The notes: a model not told the origin generated them from the sequence alone. A stretch of DNA of 64,000 bases from Pestalotiopsis fici W106-1 (GCF_000516985.1 NW_006917094.1:1-64000); one strand, 5' to 3'; positions 34,970-45,589 are shown, counted from the stretch's first letter. Translations and numbers: made by a program.

Positions 34970-36373
34970 CTAGTAGAGGGGTTGGCTTCCAGGCGTAGCT
35001 GCAAATGCCTTTTCTAGAACCTCCAAACCAAACTCTAGTTGTTCCCTTGTGATGGTGATGGGAGGCGCAATTCTGAATGTGCCGCCAAAACTTGGATGGC
35101 TGCTCAGGTTTGCCCAAACACCCAATTCATATGCCTTGTTGCCTATCCTCTTGGCGACATCAAGGTCAGGCTGCTTTGTGCTTCGATCCGCGACAATTTC
35201 GATACCAGCCATCAGACCGCGTCCTCGAATGTCACCGATACACCCGTATCTGCTCTCTAGCTTTTTCAATCCAGCATAGAGAACGTTGCCAAGGTCTTTT
35301 GAATGCGATACCAGATTGTCCCTTACCACAATTTCCAGCACCTTGTCTCCCACTGCTGCTGGAAGAGGATCGTTGACATGGGTGGTATAGAAACAATAGT
35401 CTCTCTCCATGCAGACTCTTTCGATCTCGGCACTTGTCACGACAGCGCTGAGTGGAAGTCCGTTGCCTAGAGTTTTGCTCAGAGTCAAAATGTCAGGAAC
35501 AACATCATCATGAATGATTGCCATGAGATCTCCACATCTGCCTACTCCGGTCTGAGCCTCGTCCACAATAAGAAGCATTCCTCTTTGCTCGCAGTGCTTC
35601 TTGAGAGCTTTCAAATAGCCAGTAGGAAGAACGTGCATGCCGGCGGAAGATTGGATGGGCTCCACAATGCAAGCAGCGAGAGAACCGCACGATGCCATGT
35701 CAATCATCCGCCAGCCATACTCGAGCTCAGCTTCCCAATCATAGGAACCATCGGTTCGTCGGAACACGGAACGGTATGCATTGGGTTGAGGTAGCATGTG
35801 CATGCCGGGCATCAGAGGACCCTGGCCCTTTCTTCCAAAGTGATATTGTGTGCCTAGAGCCTGTGCCGTGACACCATGCCAGCTGGCACCTAGTCCAACA
35901 ATCTCAAATTTGCCAGTAAACACTTTTGCCATCTTGATGGCGGCTTCGTTACTCTCGCCGCCAGTCGAGAGGAAGAATGCCTTGCCTAGGCCGTGCGGGA
36001 GCAGATTGCAGAGCCTCTCTCCAAGTGATATGACAGGAGGTGAAACCATACCAGAGAATAAATGGTCGAGGTTAGCTGCGTGGTCGGCGATTGTCTTGAC
36101 AATCTCTGGGTGACCATGGCCGAGGAGACACGACATTTGACCAGAAGTCCAGTCCAATATCTTGTGTCCTGATGCTGTGTAGATGTAAAGTCCCTTGGCG
36201 CCGCAAATTACATCCTTGTTGAAGCTTGTGCCATAGTAGAGTAGATGCCTTTCAGTCTTTTCCCGGAGTGATGCCTCATCTACATTGCGGTAGAGAGTAG
36301 GTGGGAACTCGGCCTTGGAGCTCTGAGTTGCAAGTTCCTCGCTGGGCGGGTCATTAATGATACCAGGTGCCAT
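34970..36373 (-). CDS. 2,2-dialkylglycine decarboxylase homologue (PLP fold type I, class III aminotransferase)
   Basis: A 467-residue single-exon enzyme. Characterised dialkylglycine decarboxylases convert an alpha,alpha-dialkyl amino acid such as 2-aminoisobutyrate plus pyruvate to a ketone, CO2 and L-alanine. The sequence follows the bacterial enzyme almost motif by motif: TSGQMSCLLGHGHPEIV, LDHLFSGMVS, STGGESNEAAIKMAK, DEAQTGVGR, LTLSKTLGNGLPL, FYTTHVNDPLPAAVG, IGDIRGRGL and FRIAPP. Gln79, Trp165, Ser242, Asp271, Lys300 (Schiff base) and Arg434 fall at a constant offset of 27-28 from the known Gln52, Trp138, Ser215, Asp243, Lys272 and Arg406. The Gln and Ser separate this decarboxylase from ordinary class III aminotransferases. 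No targeting peptide is evident, so it is probably cytosolic. The promoter carries CCGCGGGAAAC 206 bp upstream. Substrate identity in this fungus is inferred. Confidence 0.88.
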   Translation of the reverse strand: MAPGIINDPPSEELATQSSKAEFPPTLYRNVDEASLREKTERHLLYYGTSFNKDVICGAKGLYIYTASGHKILDWTSGQMSCLLGHGHPEIVKTIADHAANLDHLFSGMVSPPVISLGERLCNLLPHGLGKAFFLSTGGESNEAAIKMAKVFTGKFEIVGLGASWHGVTAQALGTQYHFGRKGQGPLMPGMHMLPQPNAYRSVFRRTDGSYDWEAELEYGWRMIDMASCGSLAACIVEPIQSSAGMHVLPTGYLKALKKHCEQRGMLLIVDEAQTGVGRCGDLMAIIHDDVVPDILTLSKTLGNGLPLSAVVTSAEIERVCMERDYCFYTTHVNDPLPAAVGDKVLEIVVRDNLVSHSKDLGNVLYAGLKKLESRYGCIGDIRGRGLMAGIEIVADRSTKQPDLDVAKRIGNKAYELGVWANLSSHPSFGGTFRIAPPITITREQLEFGLEVLEKAFAATPGSQPLY

Positions 36374-37090
36374 TTTGAAAGAAGAAAAATTACAACTGTC
36401 GAATATAATTTATGCTGTATCCAATATGAAGTTGGTTCGGTACCAAAATTCAATAAAAATTGTTATGTTCAAGATGGAAAGGTTATAAGATCTTTGGGTA
36501 ATAAACGCAGTAGGTGTGAAGACCTCCGAAACCAATCCGTTGATGCTACCCCACATGCTCCGAGGCCGTTATCAATTCCGCGGGAAACTACCTAACCTTA
36601 CATTAGTACTGCAGCTCATCTCTTGGCTTTGCCGGCATTGCGCCTATGGAATGTGACAAATTACTATTATCCCAACTTGAATAGTTTATTGGACAAAGCC
36701 TGAGATCAAAGAGGCCCATTGGTGTCTGGTCGTAGCATCTTATTGCTAGTGGTGACTTTCTACGTGAATACTTTGGGGAGGTCCAGGTTAGTGCCCGAGA
36801 ACGTGACAACAACATTCAAGGCAACGAAGCTCTTAACAGCGCTTCCAGCACAACAACGGTTGTCACTGCGTGGGTGCGCCAGTGTAATTTCTGGGGCACG
36901 TTTAATCAAAGTCCATATTGCAGTAGTCAGTCCTGTCCCAGATTTCTTCCATGTTTGTACGTCCCATTAACTCTCAAGTGGACCAAGTTTAGTTGATAAC
37001 AACAGGCCTGCCGCCAGGGCGGAAGAAATAAATTGTACAGTGTCTACACTTCTAGAAATTATTCAATGCCATCTTGTATCCACGGGTGGT
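36374..37090. other. Decarboxylase promoter region
   Basis: Intergenic DNA holding the shared element at 36,579-36,589. The rest shows no gene; small frames on both strands lack features. Confidence 0.5.
36579..36589 (+). promoter_or_regulatory. Shared 11-bp element CCGCGGGAAAC (decarboxylase promoter)
   Basis: The site lies 206 bp upstream of the decarboxylase start. It has the same sequence, orientation relative to the gene and distance as in the permease and dipeptidase promoters. Confidence 0.65.
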
Positions 37091-38531
37091 TTAACCCTCC
37101 TTGACTCTTTTGACTGGCCGGATGAGCGTGTCATCTGGCAAGCCACTGCGCTTTGTCCCAGGCAACGACGAAGTTCGAATGTCGTTATCATCCTGGCTGA
37201 CTCTGCGCATAGGGTACGAAGCTTTGATTCCTTCAAAGCAGCTATTGGTCACTTTATCTCCCGTTGAAAAGAAGGGATGGGTAAGTGCTTGCTGAGCAGT
37301 CAGTCGCTTCTCTGGGTCGTATTCCAAAAGCCCTGCCAAGAGTTTGTAACCCTCAGCGCCGAGGGAAGACAGGGCGGCATTGGAGTTCGGTGATGATGTG
37401 GAAGAATGTGTACCGATTGTGCTGTAGTACCATTTCTCCAAATGGCATGTGTTGCGATTCTGATGATGTGAGTGATGATGGAGCATGGGGGGTTGTAAAG
37501 TACTCAGTGCCGAATACTCTGGCATGCTCGTGAGAAAAGGCCAGCGCTCTTTAGTGGGCAATCCCATAATGTCAACAATCTTTTGCATCTGATTCCGTTG
37601 AAAGGGAACCGTCTTTTTCGAATCCATCTTGGCCTCCTCCCCTTTAAAAATTGGCCGCAAGGACAAGAGTTCAGCGAAAATGCAGCCAACTGCCCACATG
37701 TCAATGGCTGGTGTGTAATGTCGACTGCCAAGTAGAAGTTCGGGTGCGCGGTACCATATTGTGACGACAACCTTGTCTCCACTGAATAGCGAGTGAAGAG
37801 GCTTCCAAAAGAGTCTTGCGAGACCAAGATCTCCAATCTTGACCTGACCTGCCGATGTGACCATGATATTTGCGGGTTTCAAGTCTCGATGAAGGACCCA
37901 ATTGCTGTGGAGATACTGGCAGCCGTTTAATAACTGAAACATGATACTCTTGACGGTCGCAGGAGGTATAGGATGCCTTGGGTTCTGCGTGTGATGGTGA
38001 ATGATTTGTAGCAAGTCATGCTCGGCATATTCGAATACCATGAAAATGCATTTATCTTCAAGGATGATTTCGACCAAGCGAATAACATTGGCATTGTTAA
38101 GCTCCGAGCAAAGGGCCATTTCTCTGATGGCTGATTGGGAAATGCCCGTGTACTGAATCTGTTCACCCTCCTTGTCCGGCTTGAACTTTTTAATGGCAAA
38201 CTCTCCAGGCTGACCCTGGCGACCAAGGGCTTTGTAGACGCGGCCATATGTTCCACTACTGATAAAGCCGACAACCTTGTACTTGTCCATGACTCGAACT
38301 TTGCTCTGATAACGCTCCTGTCCGCGATCTACTGGGTCTGATGGGGTCAGTAAATTGTGCAAAATGAAAGCAGAGGTAGTCGACGAGGTGGCGATCAAAA
38401 GGAGGTGGCACGACCTCTAGATGTAGTTACTGACCGTCAAACGCAGCCTGGACACTCCGCTTCAGGCCTTGGTTTCGCGCAGCGACAGACCCGGGCCCCG
38501 AGGGTCCTGATGATGGGTTATTGAGGCTCAT
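37091..38531 (-). CDS. ssn3: Cyclin-dependent kinase 8, Mediator kinase (Ssn3/Srb10)
   Basis: A 447-residue Ser/Thr kinase of the Mediator Cdk8 module, nuclear, partner of cyclin C. Exons are 38,531-38,435 and 38,337-37,091 with a 97-bp intron. The first exon gives [10 protein letters not shown] and reads in phase into [17 protein letters not shown]. Kinase motifs in order are [11 protein letters not shown] (glycine loop), [21 protein letters not shown] (C-helix), [29 protein letters not shown] and [15 protein letters not shown]. The [16 protein letters not shown] activation segment is characteristic of Cdk8 and lacks the usual T-loop threonine position. The C-terminus is basic ([10 protein letters not shown]). 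Length suits the family. It is a typical single-copy gene, unrelated to the cluster on its left. Confidence 0.93.
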
Positions 38532-39059
38532 GATGCGTGCCAAGGATGTGCAACGCTCATTCCCAGAATTTTTGATGGGCAAGTCTCAAGATGAGGATGA
38601 TGATGATGTTGTTGTAATGGTTTGTGATTCAGTGACCGGTCGGCACTTTGCAAGCTAATAGCGCGCTGCGCCGGAAGGTCCACGGGCTTGCCACTCTAGA
38701 TACATGAGCAGGCGCGGCCCGATTTAGGATAAGTCACGGCTAAGTGTGCTGAAAAGTCATAATTGCTTGACACAGCTGTTTATGGAGATTATCTTGCAGC
38801 ATTTGGACAATCAATATAAGTTGAGATGATAGGCTCAAGTAAGCAGTACGAGTTAGCCAGAATTGTGGCTGGTACACACCAACGGTTACACACCCACCGT
38901 GGCGCAGGCGGCAGAGGGATATCTGCAAGTTGCCAGCCGTGTACACACGAGGATGCACTCGCAAGTTCAAATCATGAAAAATGCTGTCAAGTCGAGGGAT
39001 GCTCTTTTGATGAATAATTATTTCAATCAAGCATTGCTACCATAAACTCCCCGACTACT
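38532..39059. other. Cdk8 upstream region
   Basis: About 0.5 kb between the Arp2 stop and the Cdk8 start, both minus strand. No additional gene is seen. Confidence 0.5.
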
Positions 39060-40327
39060 CTATCGTGGTCCCAACTTCTCCAGCACCCTGGTACCCTGTT
39101 CCTCCCACTCCTGCTTGGTGATCCACATGCTCTCCTTGTCGGCCATGATGTTTGCCAAAACTGCACCACCCAAGAAAACCATGTGTCTTCTTCTTGGGGG
39201 ATCCTCTATCCTGACCTTGAACTTGTTGAGACGCTCGGGGTTGCCTCCCAGGACACGTGTGAGCCACAGCTGTTTCAACTCCTTTTCTAATCTGCTTGGC
39301 AATCCGGGATACATGCTACTGCCGCCAGAGAGAACAATAGCCTTGAAAAGCGAGGACCGAACGTCAACATCCGCTGCTTGGATAGTGTTGAACAGAAATT
39401 CGGCCATGCCAGGCTGTTCACAATCAACAAGATGCGGTTGAAAGAGACATTCAGGGGCTTCGAAACGCTCGCTGCCAACACGAATGACACGTCCGTCGGG
39501 CAACGTGTAGCTCTCAACCAAGACGGTCGTGTCTTCACTAAGACGCTTGTCCAGCTCGAGATCGTAGGAGACGTAGCAGAGCTTCTCCTTGATTTGTCGC
39601 ACCGTCTCAAAATCGGCAGTTCGGTTCAGGGCGTAGCCGCGTCGCAGGAGCAGTGCAATCAGGTTGCGCGTGACATCGCGACCAGCAACATCCAGGCGTC
39701 GCGTCAAGTGGTTGAGCACCACGGACTCGTAGACGGGCACAATGTGCGTGACACCGTCACCAGAGTCGACAACCACTCCCGAGCTCAGACCTAGACTTAT
39801 CAGATGATTTCATATTCAGGACTCGGGTATCTTACCCTGCGCATACAGAGCCAGCACGGCCTGGATAGCTACGTAAACGCCGCCAAATCCGTAGCGATCA
39901 AACATGACCTCACACATTTGCTCCCTGTTCTTGAGTGGATTCATGGGCGGCTCGGTCAGGAGAATCTTGCGCCCAGTAGGGTCAACCTTCATCTTTTCGA
40001 AAAAGGTGTAGTCCCAGAGATGTTGCATGTCATCCCACTTCTTGACAATTCCATTCTCCATTGGGTAGCTGATCTGGAGCATGGTTCTGGCCGCGGCGGC
40101 CTCGTCGCCACACATGATGTCCTTTATTACTACGTCATTGTCGCTGCCCTTTTCCTCGGTTCGAAGGATCGGTCGGCCGACAATGGAAGGATATTGGAAT
40201 TCGGGAAAGTTTTGGGCGGCGTAACCGACTTTGAGGAAACCCGTTCCGCCGTCGAGGACTACAAGTTGTTAGGTGTGGTCATGCGAGATGGAGGTGAGCT
40301 GGTCATACCAATAGGAGCTTCCGACAT
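39060..40327 (-). CDS. arp2: Actin-related protein 2 (Arp2/3 complex)
   Basis: A 390-residue subunit of the Arp2/3 actin-nucleating complex, acting at endocytic patches and growing tips. Exons are 40,327-40,309 (19 nt), 40,258-39,836 and 39,790-39,060, with introns of 50 and 45 bp. The N-terminus reads [16 protein letters not shown], the actin-fold phosphate-1 loop, only after splicing the tiny first exon. Further motifs are [44 protein letters not shown] (phosphate-2), [14 protein letters not shown] and [11 protein letters not shown]. The length equals the usual Arp2 length. Confidence 0.96.
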
Positions 40328-41002
40328 GTTGAGACGGGCGACGGCAGTAGAGCTGCCAGCAGTGTACGGTTCTGGTTGATTGTCGGGGCTTCCAATTCCA
40401 AATGTCGGTTGTCTTGATAATCTGCTCCCGAGAGCAGGCAGCGGCTGGTAATCGTGGTGATGGTGGCGGGGTCGGCGGTGCGATTGATGGCAGTTGAGAC
40501 TACCTCATAAGGGGGTATTCCTCAGAAGGGGGGGATGGCGCACGGCCACAGCGGTGGCTTAGGCAGGTCCTCCGTCCAGCTGGTACGGCGGTCGTGAGCA
40601 GCATGGAGCTCCGAGCTACCTAGCTCCAGATGTCCAAGAAAACCGCCCCGCGGTGCCCCGCAGCAACATTAGAGGCTGTACGTATTGTATTCAACATGGC
40701 GGGGATTGTAAATACCTAATGTCACTTACAATCATTGAGATATGACTTGCAGATATGTACCATGATGCTTTAAACAAATGCTGAACCAAAGGTAAAGATA
40801 TGTAGAATAGTGCCACCATCAGAAGAGGATTCTGGTACTGTCGATCCAAACGTCTCCAAATCCGTAAATAGTCAACGTAGTGGAAACTGGAGATGGTGGG
40901 GTCAAGGAACTCCAACATCAACTGACTCTTTTATTTCAGTACAAATCTGGAGAATACCAGCCTCAACTCCTCAGCTGACCATATCATACCAGTGCTTTCA
41001 TA
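40328..41002. other. Divergent promoter region of Arp2 and racemase
   Basis: About 0.7 kb with no gene seen. A CCGCGG core occurs at 40,648-40,653, about 350 bp before the racemase start, but in a different flanking context (CCCCGCGGTGCC) from the shared element of the catabolic cluster. Confidence 0.5.
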
Positions 41003-41814
41003 ATGGCCAAAATCCTAGTGCTCAATCCCAACTCGTCTCGTTCCATGACAGATGGTGTCAAAAAAGTGGTTGCGTCTGCAGAACTTCCCCAGGTAAGTCT
41101 TCAGAGTGGTCAATGACTCAGCCCAAGAGCTGGCACTAACACTGGTGCAAGGGTACGGATATTCATTACTACACTGGACCCTCGAGTGCTCCGGCAAGTA
41201 TCAATGACGGCGACGATATTGATGCCAGCGTTCAAGCTGTAAAAGCAGACGCATGGCCATATATTAAGGAGCAAGGGTTCGACGGCATAGTGGTTGCGTG
41301 TTTTAGCGTGCATCCTTTGGTCGTCGAGCTTGCTCGGGAGAATATACTGGCAACTGGCATCTTTGAGGCCAGTATATTGACCGCACTGCCTCTCCTCCTC
41401 CCCGACGAGAAATGGGGCATTGTGACGACTGGAAAATTCTGGGAGGCTCATCTCCTGCACGGAGTCCAACATTTCCTCGGTGCAAGCGTTTCTGATTCCA
41501 ACGACAAGTTCGCAGGCGTCGAGTCTACAGGACTGATTGCCTCGGATTTTCATCATGGTGTCAGTCCCGAGGTAATCAACCAAAAGATACGTGAGGCAAC
41601 CAAGAGACTTCTTCGCAAAGGCAAAGTAACATGTGTAGCCATGGGATGTGCGGGCATGGCTGGCCTGGAGGATCAGATCCGTACAGCGGCTATGGAGGAA
41701 TGTGGCGAGGACTTTGCGTACAAGACGTTCAAAGTCATCGACGGAGTTGCTGCAGGTGTCATGCAGGTGGAGCAGTTGATCCGACAGCAATGGTTGCTGA
41801 AAAGAGGTTCATAA
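41003..41814 (+). CDS. Asp/Glu/hydantoin racemase family protein (Dcg1-like)
   Basis: A 250-residue cofactor-independent racemase-fold protein. Exons are 41,003-41,092 and 41,152-41,814. The 59-bp intron has a CTAAC branch site. The N-terminus MAKILVLNPNSS is characteristic. The two catalytic cysteines expected for two-base proton transfer are visible as Cys80 (VVACFSVHP) and Cys196 (VAMGCAGMAG). Such enzymes racemise 5-substituted hydantoins, or related amino acid derivatives. Yeast Dcg1 is encoded among nitrogen-catabolite-regulated allantoin genes. The exact substrate cannot be read. It is tail-to-tail with the sugar-type transporter, 26 bp apart. Confidence 0.88.
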
Positions 41815-41840
41815 TTCTAGGTTATCTGCAAATGCCATAA

Positions 41841-43375
41841 CTAGTCTAGGCGTCTAGTCCTTCCCCATACCTCGTCTGCATCCTTTTTACCGCGAGTCTC
41901 TGGCACCCTTGTGGAAATAAAGAGCCCCGAGCAGATTGCAAGGGCGGTAAATACAAAGTAGACCCAACCTGCGCCACCGAATCGCTCATTCAGGGCGACG
42001 TTGATGATGGGAAAGAATTGCGCAACAAGAAAGGTGGCAATATAGCTGGCGCCCAACCCCCAGCTCTGAGTAGCGCCAACAGCCTTTTGGCCTACGAGCT
42101 CGCTCGCCAGCATGAATGGCACAGGCCCCAAGCCAACAGCAAAGAATGCGACAAAGGCCAGCACGGCAACGGCACTGAGGACCTTTAGTCCAAACAGAAT
42201 GGACAGAGCAAGACAGAGAGCACTCGTGCCCTGTCCTGCAGTAGACACCAAAAGGCACCCCTTGCGTCCCAGCTTATCCGGTAGCGGGGCACATGCGATG
42301 GTAACGACAAGGTTCATGGCCGAAATGATAATCGTAAGCAGCGCCGAGTTGATGGGGAGCAGGTCGGCGAGAAGAGATACCGAGTACATGATGATGGAGT
42401 TGATGCCACAAAGCTGCTGAGCAAACATTGTGCCCACAACTGCAATAATGGCAGGTCGAGTCTCGGGGTCGCGTACAACTTGTATAAAGCCATAGTGCTC
42501 GCCTCCAGACTTGGCGACTTCGGGGTTCTCGGCGTCTTGTAGTAGGCCTTGTTCTTCTGGATTCGTTACTCCCCACGAGGCCACTTCTTCTTCAATATCA
42601 TAGTCATTGCCTCGTATGCGCTGCAAAACACGCTTGGCATGTGATACGCTTGCATTCGATGCGAGCCAGGCAGGACTTTCGGGAACGGCAACTAGACCAA
42701 TGCTGTGAGCGCCTCCAATGATTGCACCAGTTCCCAAGATCCAGCGCCAGGCTGAATCGTGGCTCAGGAAGAACCCAAGAGTCTGAGCCAGCAAGATTCC
42801 AACATTGATACTAATCTGTGTCATGAACCCAAAGAATCCTCTTTCCTTAGGAGGTGCGATTTCACTTATGTAGATTGGCACAATGACCGTCGCGGCTCCG
42901 GCTCCAGCACCCGAAAACACTCTGCCAAGTGCCATGATGGGGACCGAGGCAGCTACAGCTTCAATCACAGACCCAATGACAAAGAAGAGACTGGTGAGAC
43001 GCATGGCCAAGAGTCGACCTTTGGCGGAAGAGATGGGGCCGGCACCCAGGGCGCCGAACAGACCGCCTACTGTAAAGGCACTCGAGACGACGGCAAACTG
43101 AACATTGTCCATGTAGATGCAGTCGGGCATGCTCGCAACGTCGACGGATCGCGATACGAATCGAGCGGAAATGGATTTTCTGCGGCAGGTGATGACATCT
43201 TGGGGTGCATTCAACTCGCCCTGGCCGTCTATTAGCTTGATCCTTGACACGGCCGGAAGATGGAGGGTATCACCAAGTGGAAACCAAATTGAAGAGGCCC
43301 AAGGGCGCTCACGGCAATCAATATGACAAGGTACGGGGAGACATCGTGGGCAAACTGGCGCAGCCCTGAAGACAT
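41841..43375 (-). CDS. MFS sugar-type transporter
   Basis: A 493-residue, 12-segment transporter of the sugar porter family. Exons are 43,375-43,274 and 43,220-41,841. The 53-bp intron joins GPLQFGFHL to GELNAPQDVITC in phase 0. Motifs include GRVFSGAGAGAATVIVPIY with SEIAPPKERG, PESPAWL, QQLCGINSIIMYS, the DKLGRKG loop, ASELVGQKAVG and VPETRG near the end. The starting MSSGLRQFAHD is preferred over longer unspliced frames, because the ELNAPQ motif and the first membrane segment are only made after splicing. The overall pattern resembles vacuolar Vps73-like members as much as plasma-membrane hexose carriers. The substrate is unknown. Confidence 0.88.
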
Positions 43376-43750
43376 CTTGGGAGTCAAATGTAGGTGACAA
43401 GATACACTGATAAAGAAGGGTCGATATGCGATGGCCAAAGGAACAGTCGGTTCGCTCACAATCGACGTGCTGTACAGACGGACGGAGGTGTTGAAGAGTC
43501 GGGCATGGGGACAAGTGGAATCTGGGGTCGCACGGGACGCTGCCGGTAGGCTGGTGGGGCTGACCTGGGTACGATGGATGAGAACCTGGCGCGAGTCACG
43601 CCCACTTGCCATTGAACGTTGCAAACATGTTTCCTTGCGTTTTTCTTTCCCGGACAATACAACGGCAAAGCAGGTTGAAACAGTCAAGAGTCATCAAGCA
43701 ATTCCAATTAGACATGCAATTTCTATGCTCAAAACAGTCTGCCCACGTCA

Positions 43751-45034
43751 TTACTCGGCAGTCTCGCTTGCCGGCCGACTGCCCTTCCAAACCTCTGCTC
43801 GCTGTGTCTCGTCTTCCTGCTCTTCGTCCATACCAAACTTGGTCATACTAAAATCTGGCAATTTCTTGTGTTCCTTTCGCGATGCGCCATTCTTGAGTTT
43901 CCACCGGCGCAGCTTCTCGAGTTCGTCGGCAACCTTTTGTTGTTCTGCTTCGGGGTCAAGCATTGTGCCTTCGATGCTGAGATATCCATAATCGCCGCTT
44001 ACACCAACTTCAAAATTCTTGATTTGAAATCGAATCTTGTCTCGTACTCGTTGGCCCTCCTTGTCTACCCAGTACCCGGTCGTGTGCAGCTGCCCGTCCT
44101 CGTCCTCTGGCGTAAACTCTTCAGATCCCTGCTTGCCGTCGAGTAGACTAACCCATCGCCAACCCTTGGGCAGACGACCAGCCTCGATTGAAGCGTTAAA
44201 CATGTTCCAGCAGACAACGCCCAAGTGTCCTTCGGTCTGCATGTTGACGGTGCCCTCCATCCAAGCACCTCGGGTCGGTTTAAAAAGGTCGAGCTTTGCC
44301 GTCAACCAGCCAAAGCTCACGGCATATTCGTCTATCGACTCTAATAGAGCTTCTTGGGTATCGTCGCTATCCTCTGTGAGAGAGCCCTTTCCGGGAGCTT
44401 CTCCCACCTGCACATCATGATAGCCCAAAAGCACACCTTGGAATGTTGGGACGTAGTGATTCATCAAGGGTTTGAGATGTTGCTCTGCATACCCCTCTAC
44501 TGGCTCAATCATACCAAGAGGATAAAGCGGCAAATACTGTGACACCTTTTGCGTAAAGAATGGGTATGGTTGCTCAGGGAGTTTGCCAAAGGGTTGGTGA
44601 GAGGTGCTGTTCGTGGCGTCCTGTGTCTCTTCCGTAGCTTCTGCCTCCTTGTTCTTGCGGCGCTTCTCCTTCTTGTGCTTTTTCTCGTCTTGAACAGCAT
44701 CGGCTGCCGGGACATTGTCCTGATCCATTGCATCCGTCATGGAAACGTCGCCGGCCGCCGTTTCGCCGTCCTCTGCACCCTGCGATTGTCGCTTCTTCTT
44801 TCTCTTTTCGCTCCTACGAGCCTTGCCGCTTTGTACGGGGGCATCCTCGGTGGCTGTCTGCTCGACGTTGGCTTTTGCCGGCGTTTCTTGGTCGTCTGCG
44901 CCTGGCGCTTCGCTCTTGGATCGCTTGTGTCTGTGTTCCTCTTCGGGTTGCGCCTCGAGGTCGCGATTGCGCTTCTTGGACTTGTGATCGCTCTTGTCCC
45001 GCTTGGACCTTTTCTCCTTTTTATCCGAAGACAT
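43751..45034 (-). CDS. rpa43: DNA-directed RNA polymerase I subunit RPA43
   Basis: A 427-residue nucleolar subunit forming the Pol I stalk. Residues 1 to about 130 are a long, highly charged Lys/Glu/Arg-rich low-complexity region. The conserved part follows, with a Rpb7-N-like stretch (SQYLPLYPLGMIEPVEGYAEQHL) and LMNHYVPTFQGVLLGYHDV. The OB-like domain contains EGHLGVVCWNMFNASIEAG and GYWVDKEGQRVRDKIRF, typical of RPA43. The C-terminus is basic then acidic. The start was placed at 45,034 (MSSDKKEK), though an in-frame Met lies 32 codons upstream, because the lysine-rich sequence is the usual fungal N-terminus. No intron is needed. Confidence 0.88.
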   Translation of the reverse strand: MSSDKKEKRSKRDKSDHKSKKRNRDLEAQPEEEHRHKRSKSEAPGADDQETPAKANVEQTATEDAPVQSGKARRSEKRKKKRQSQGAEDGETAAGDVSMTDAMDQDNVPAADAVQDEKKHKKEKRRKNKEAEATEETQDATNSTSHQPFGKLPEQPYPFFTQKVSQYLPLYPLGMIEPVEGYAEQHLKPLMNHYVPTFQGVLLGYHDVQVGEAPGKGSLTEDSDDTQEALLESIDEYAVSFGWLTAKLDLFKPTRGAWMEGTVNMQTEGHLGVVCWNMFNASIEAGRLPKGWRWVSLLDGKQGSEEFTPEDEDGQLHTTGYWVDKEGQRVRDKIRFQIKNFEVGVSGDYGYLSIEGTMLDPEAEQQKVADELEKLRRWKLKNGASRKEHKKLPDFSMTKFGMDEEQEDETQRAEVWKGSRPASETAE

Positions 45035-45589
45035 AGTGATGACGAATTGGGTGTGGTGGTCCGAATGCGCAGCAACACTCAAAAGTTTTTGGCAAAGACC
45101 CTGGTGTTGGCTTGTGCAATCGAAGAGCACATCTGAGAAAAATTTTAGTGGGGTGTATCGGCGCGGAATCCACCCACCGCTACCAATGAGCGCCGGGCTT
45201 GTGCGGTAATGGTCCGTTAACCAACATTAGTTGACATCCCTGCCTGGTATTCCGCGGCCCGCCTGGGCGAGATTGGTGGTAATGTATAACAGCACGGTCA
45301 TCAATTTGTATATTCGTCCTTGGGACATATGCGACATTGGTTTTAAACAGTTCGCAATCAAGCAATCTCATCAAGCACAAAGGGACTGCAACAAATGGCA
45401 CATGTCATGGATAATGATCAGAACTGAACTTTGGATAATATCATTTCATATTTCGACCCTGAAATTATAAGTAGGTCTCTGAAGCATCCTGCAGCTGCAA
45501 CTACAGCACCCATACATAGAACATAGTGACATGAGCCACAACGCAAGGTGGTAACTATTCCTCATCCTAAGCATTGCTGCTATTTTGAT
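45035..45589. other. RPA43 upstream region
   Basis: About 0.55 kb between two minus-strand genes. No gene is seen. Confidence 0.5.

Noticed and set aside
40648..40653. Fourth copy of the shared promoter element before the racemase
   Set aside because: Only the CCGCGG core matches; the GAAAC flank is missing and the distance differs.
45035..45130. Upstream Met extending RPA43 by 32 residues
   Set aside because: The extension is unlike the charged N-terminus that begins at MSSDKKEK and looks like 5' UTR.
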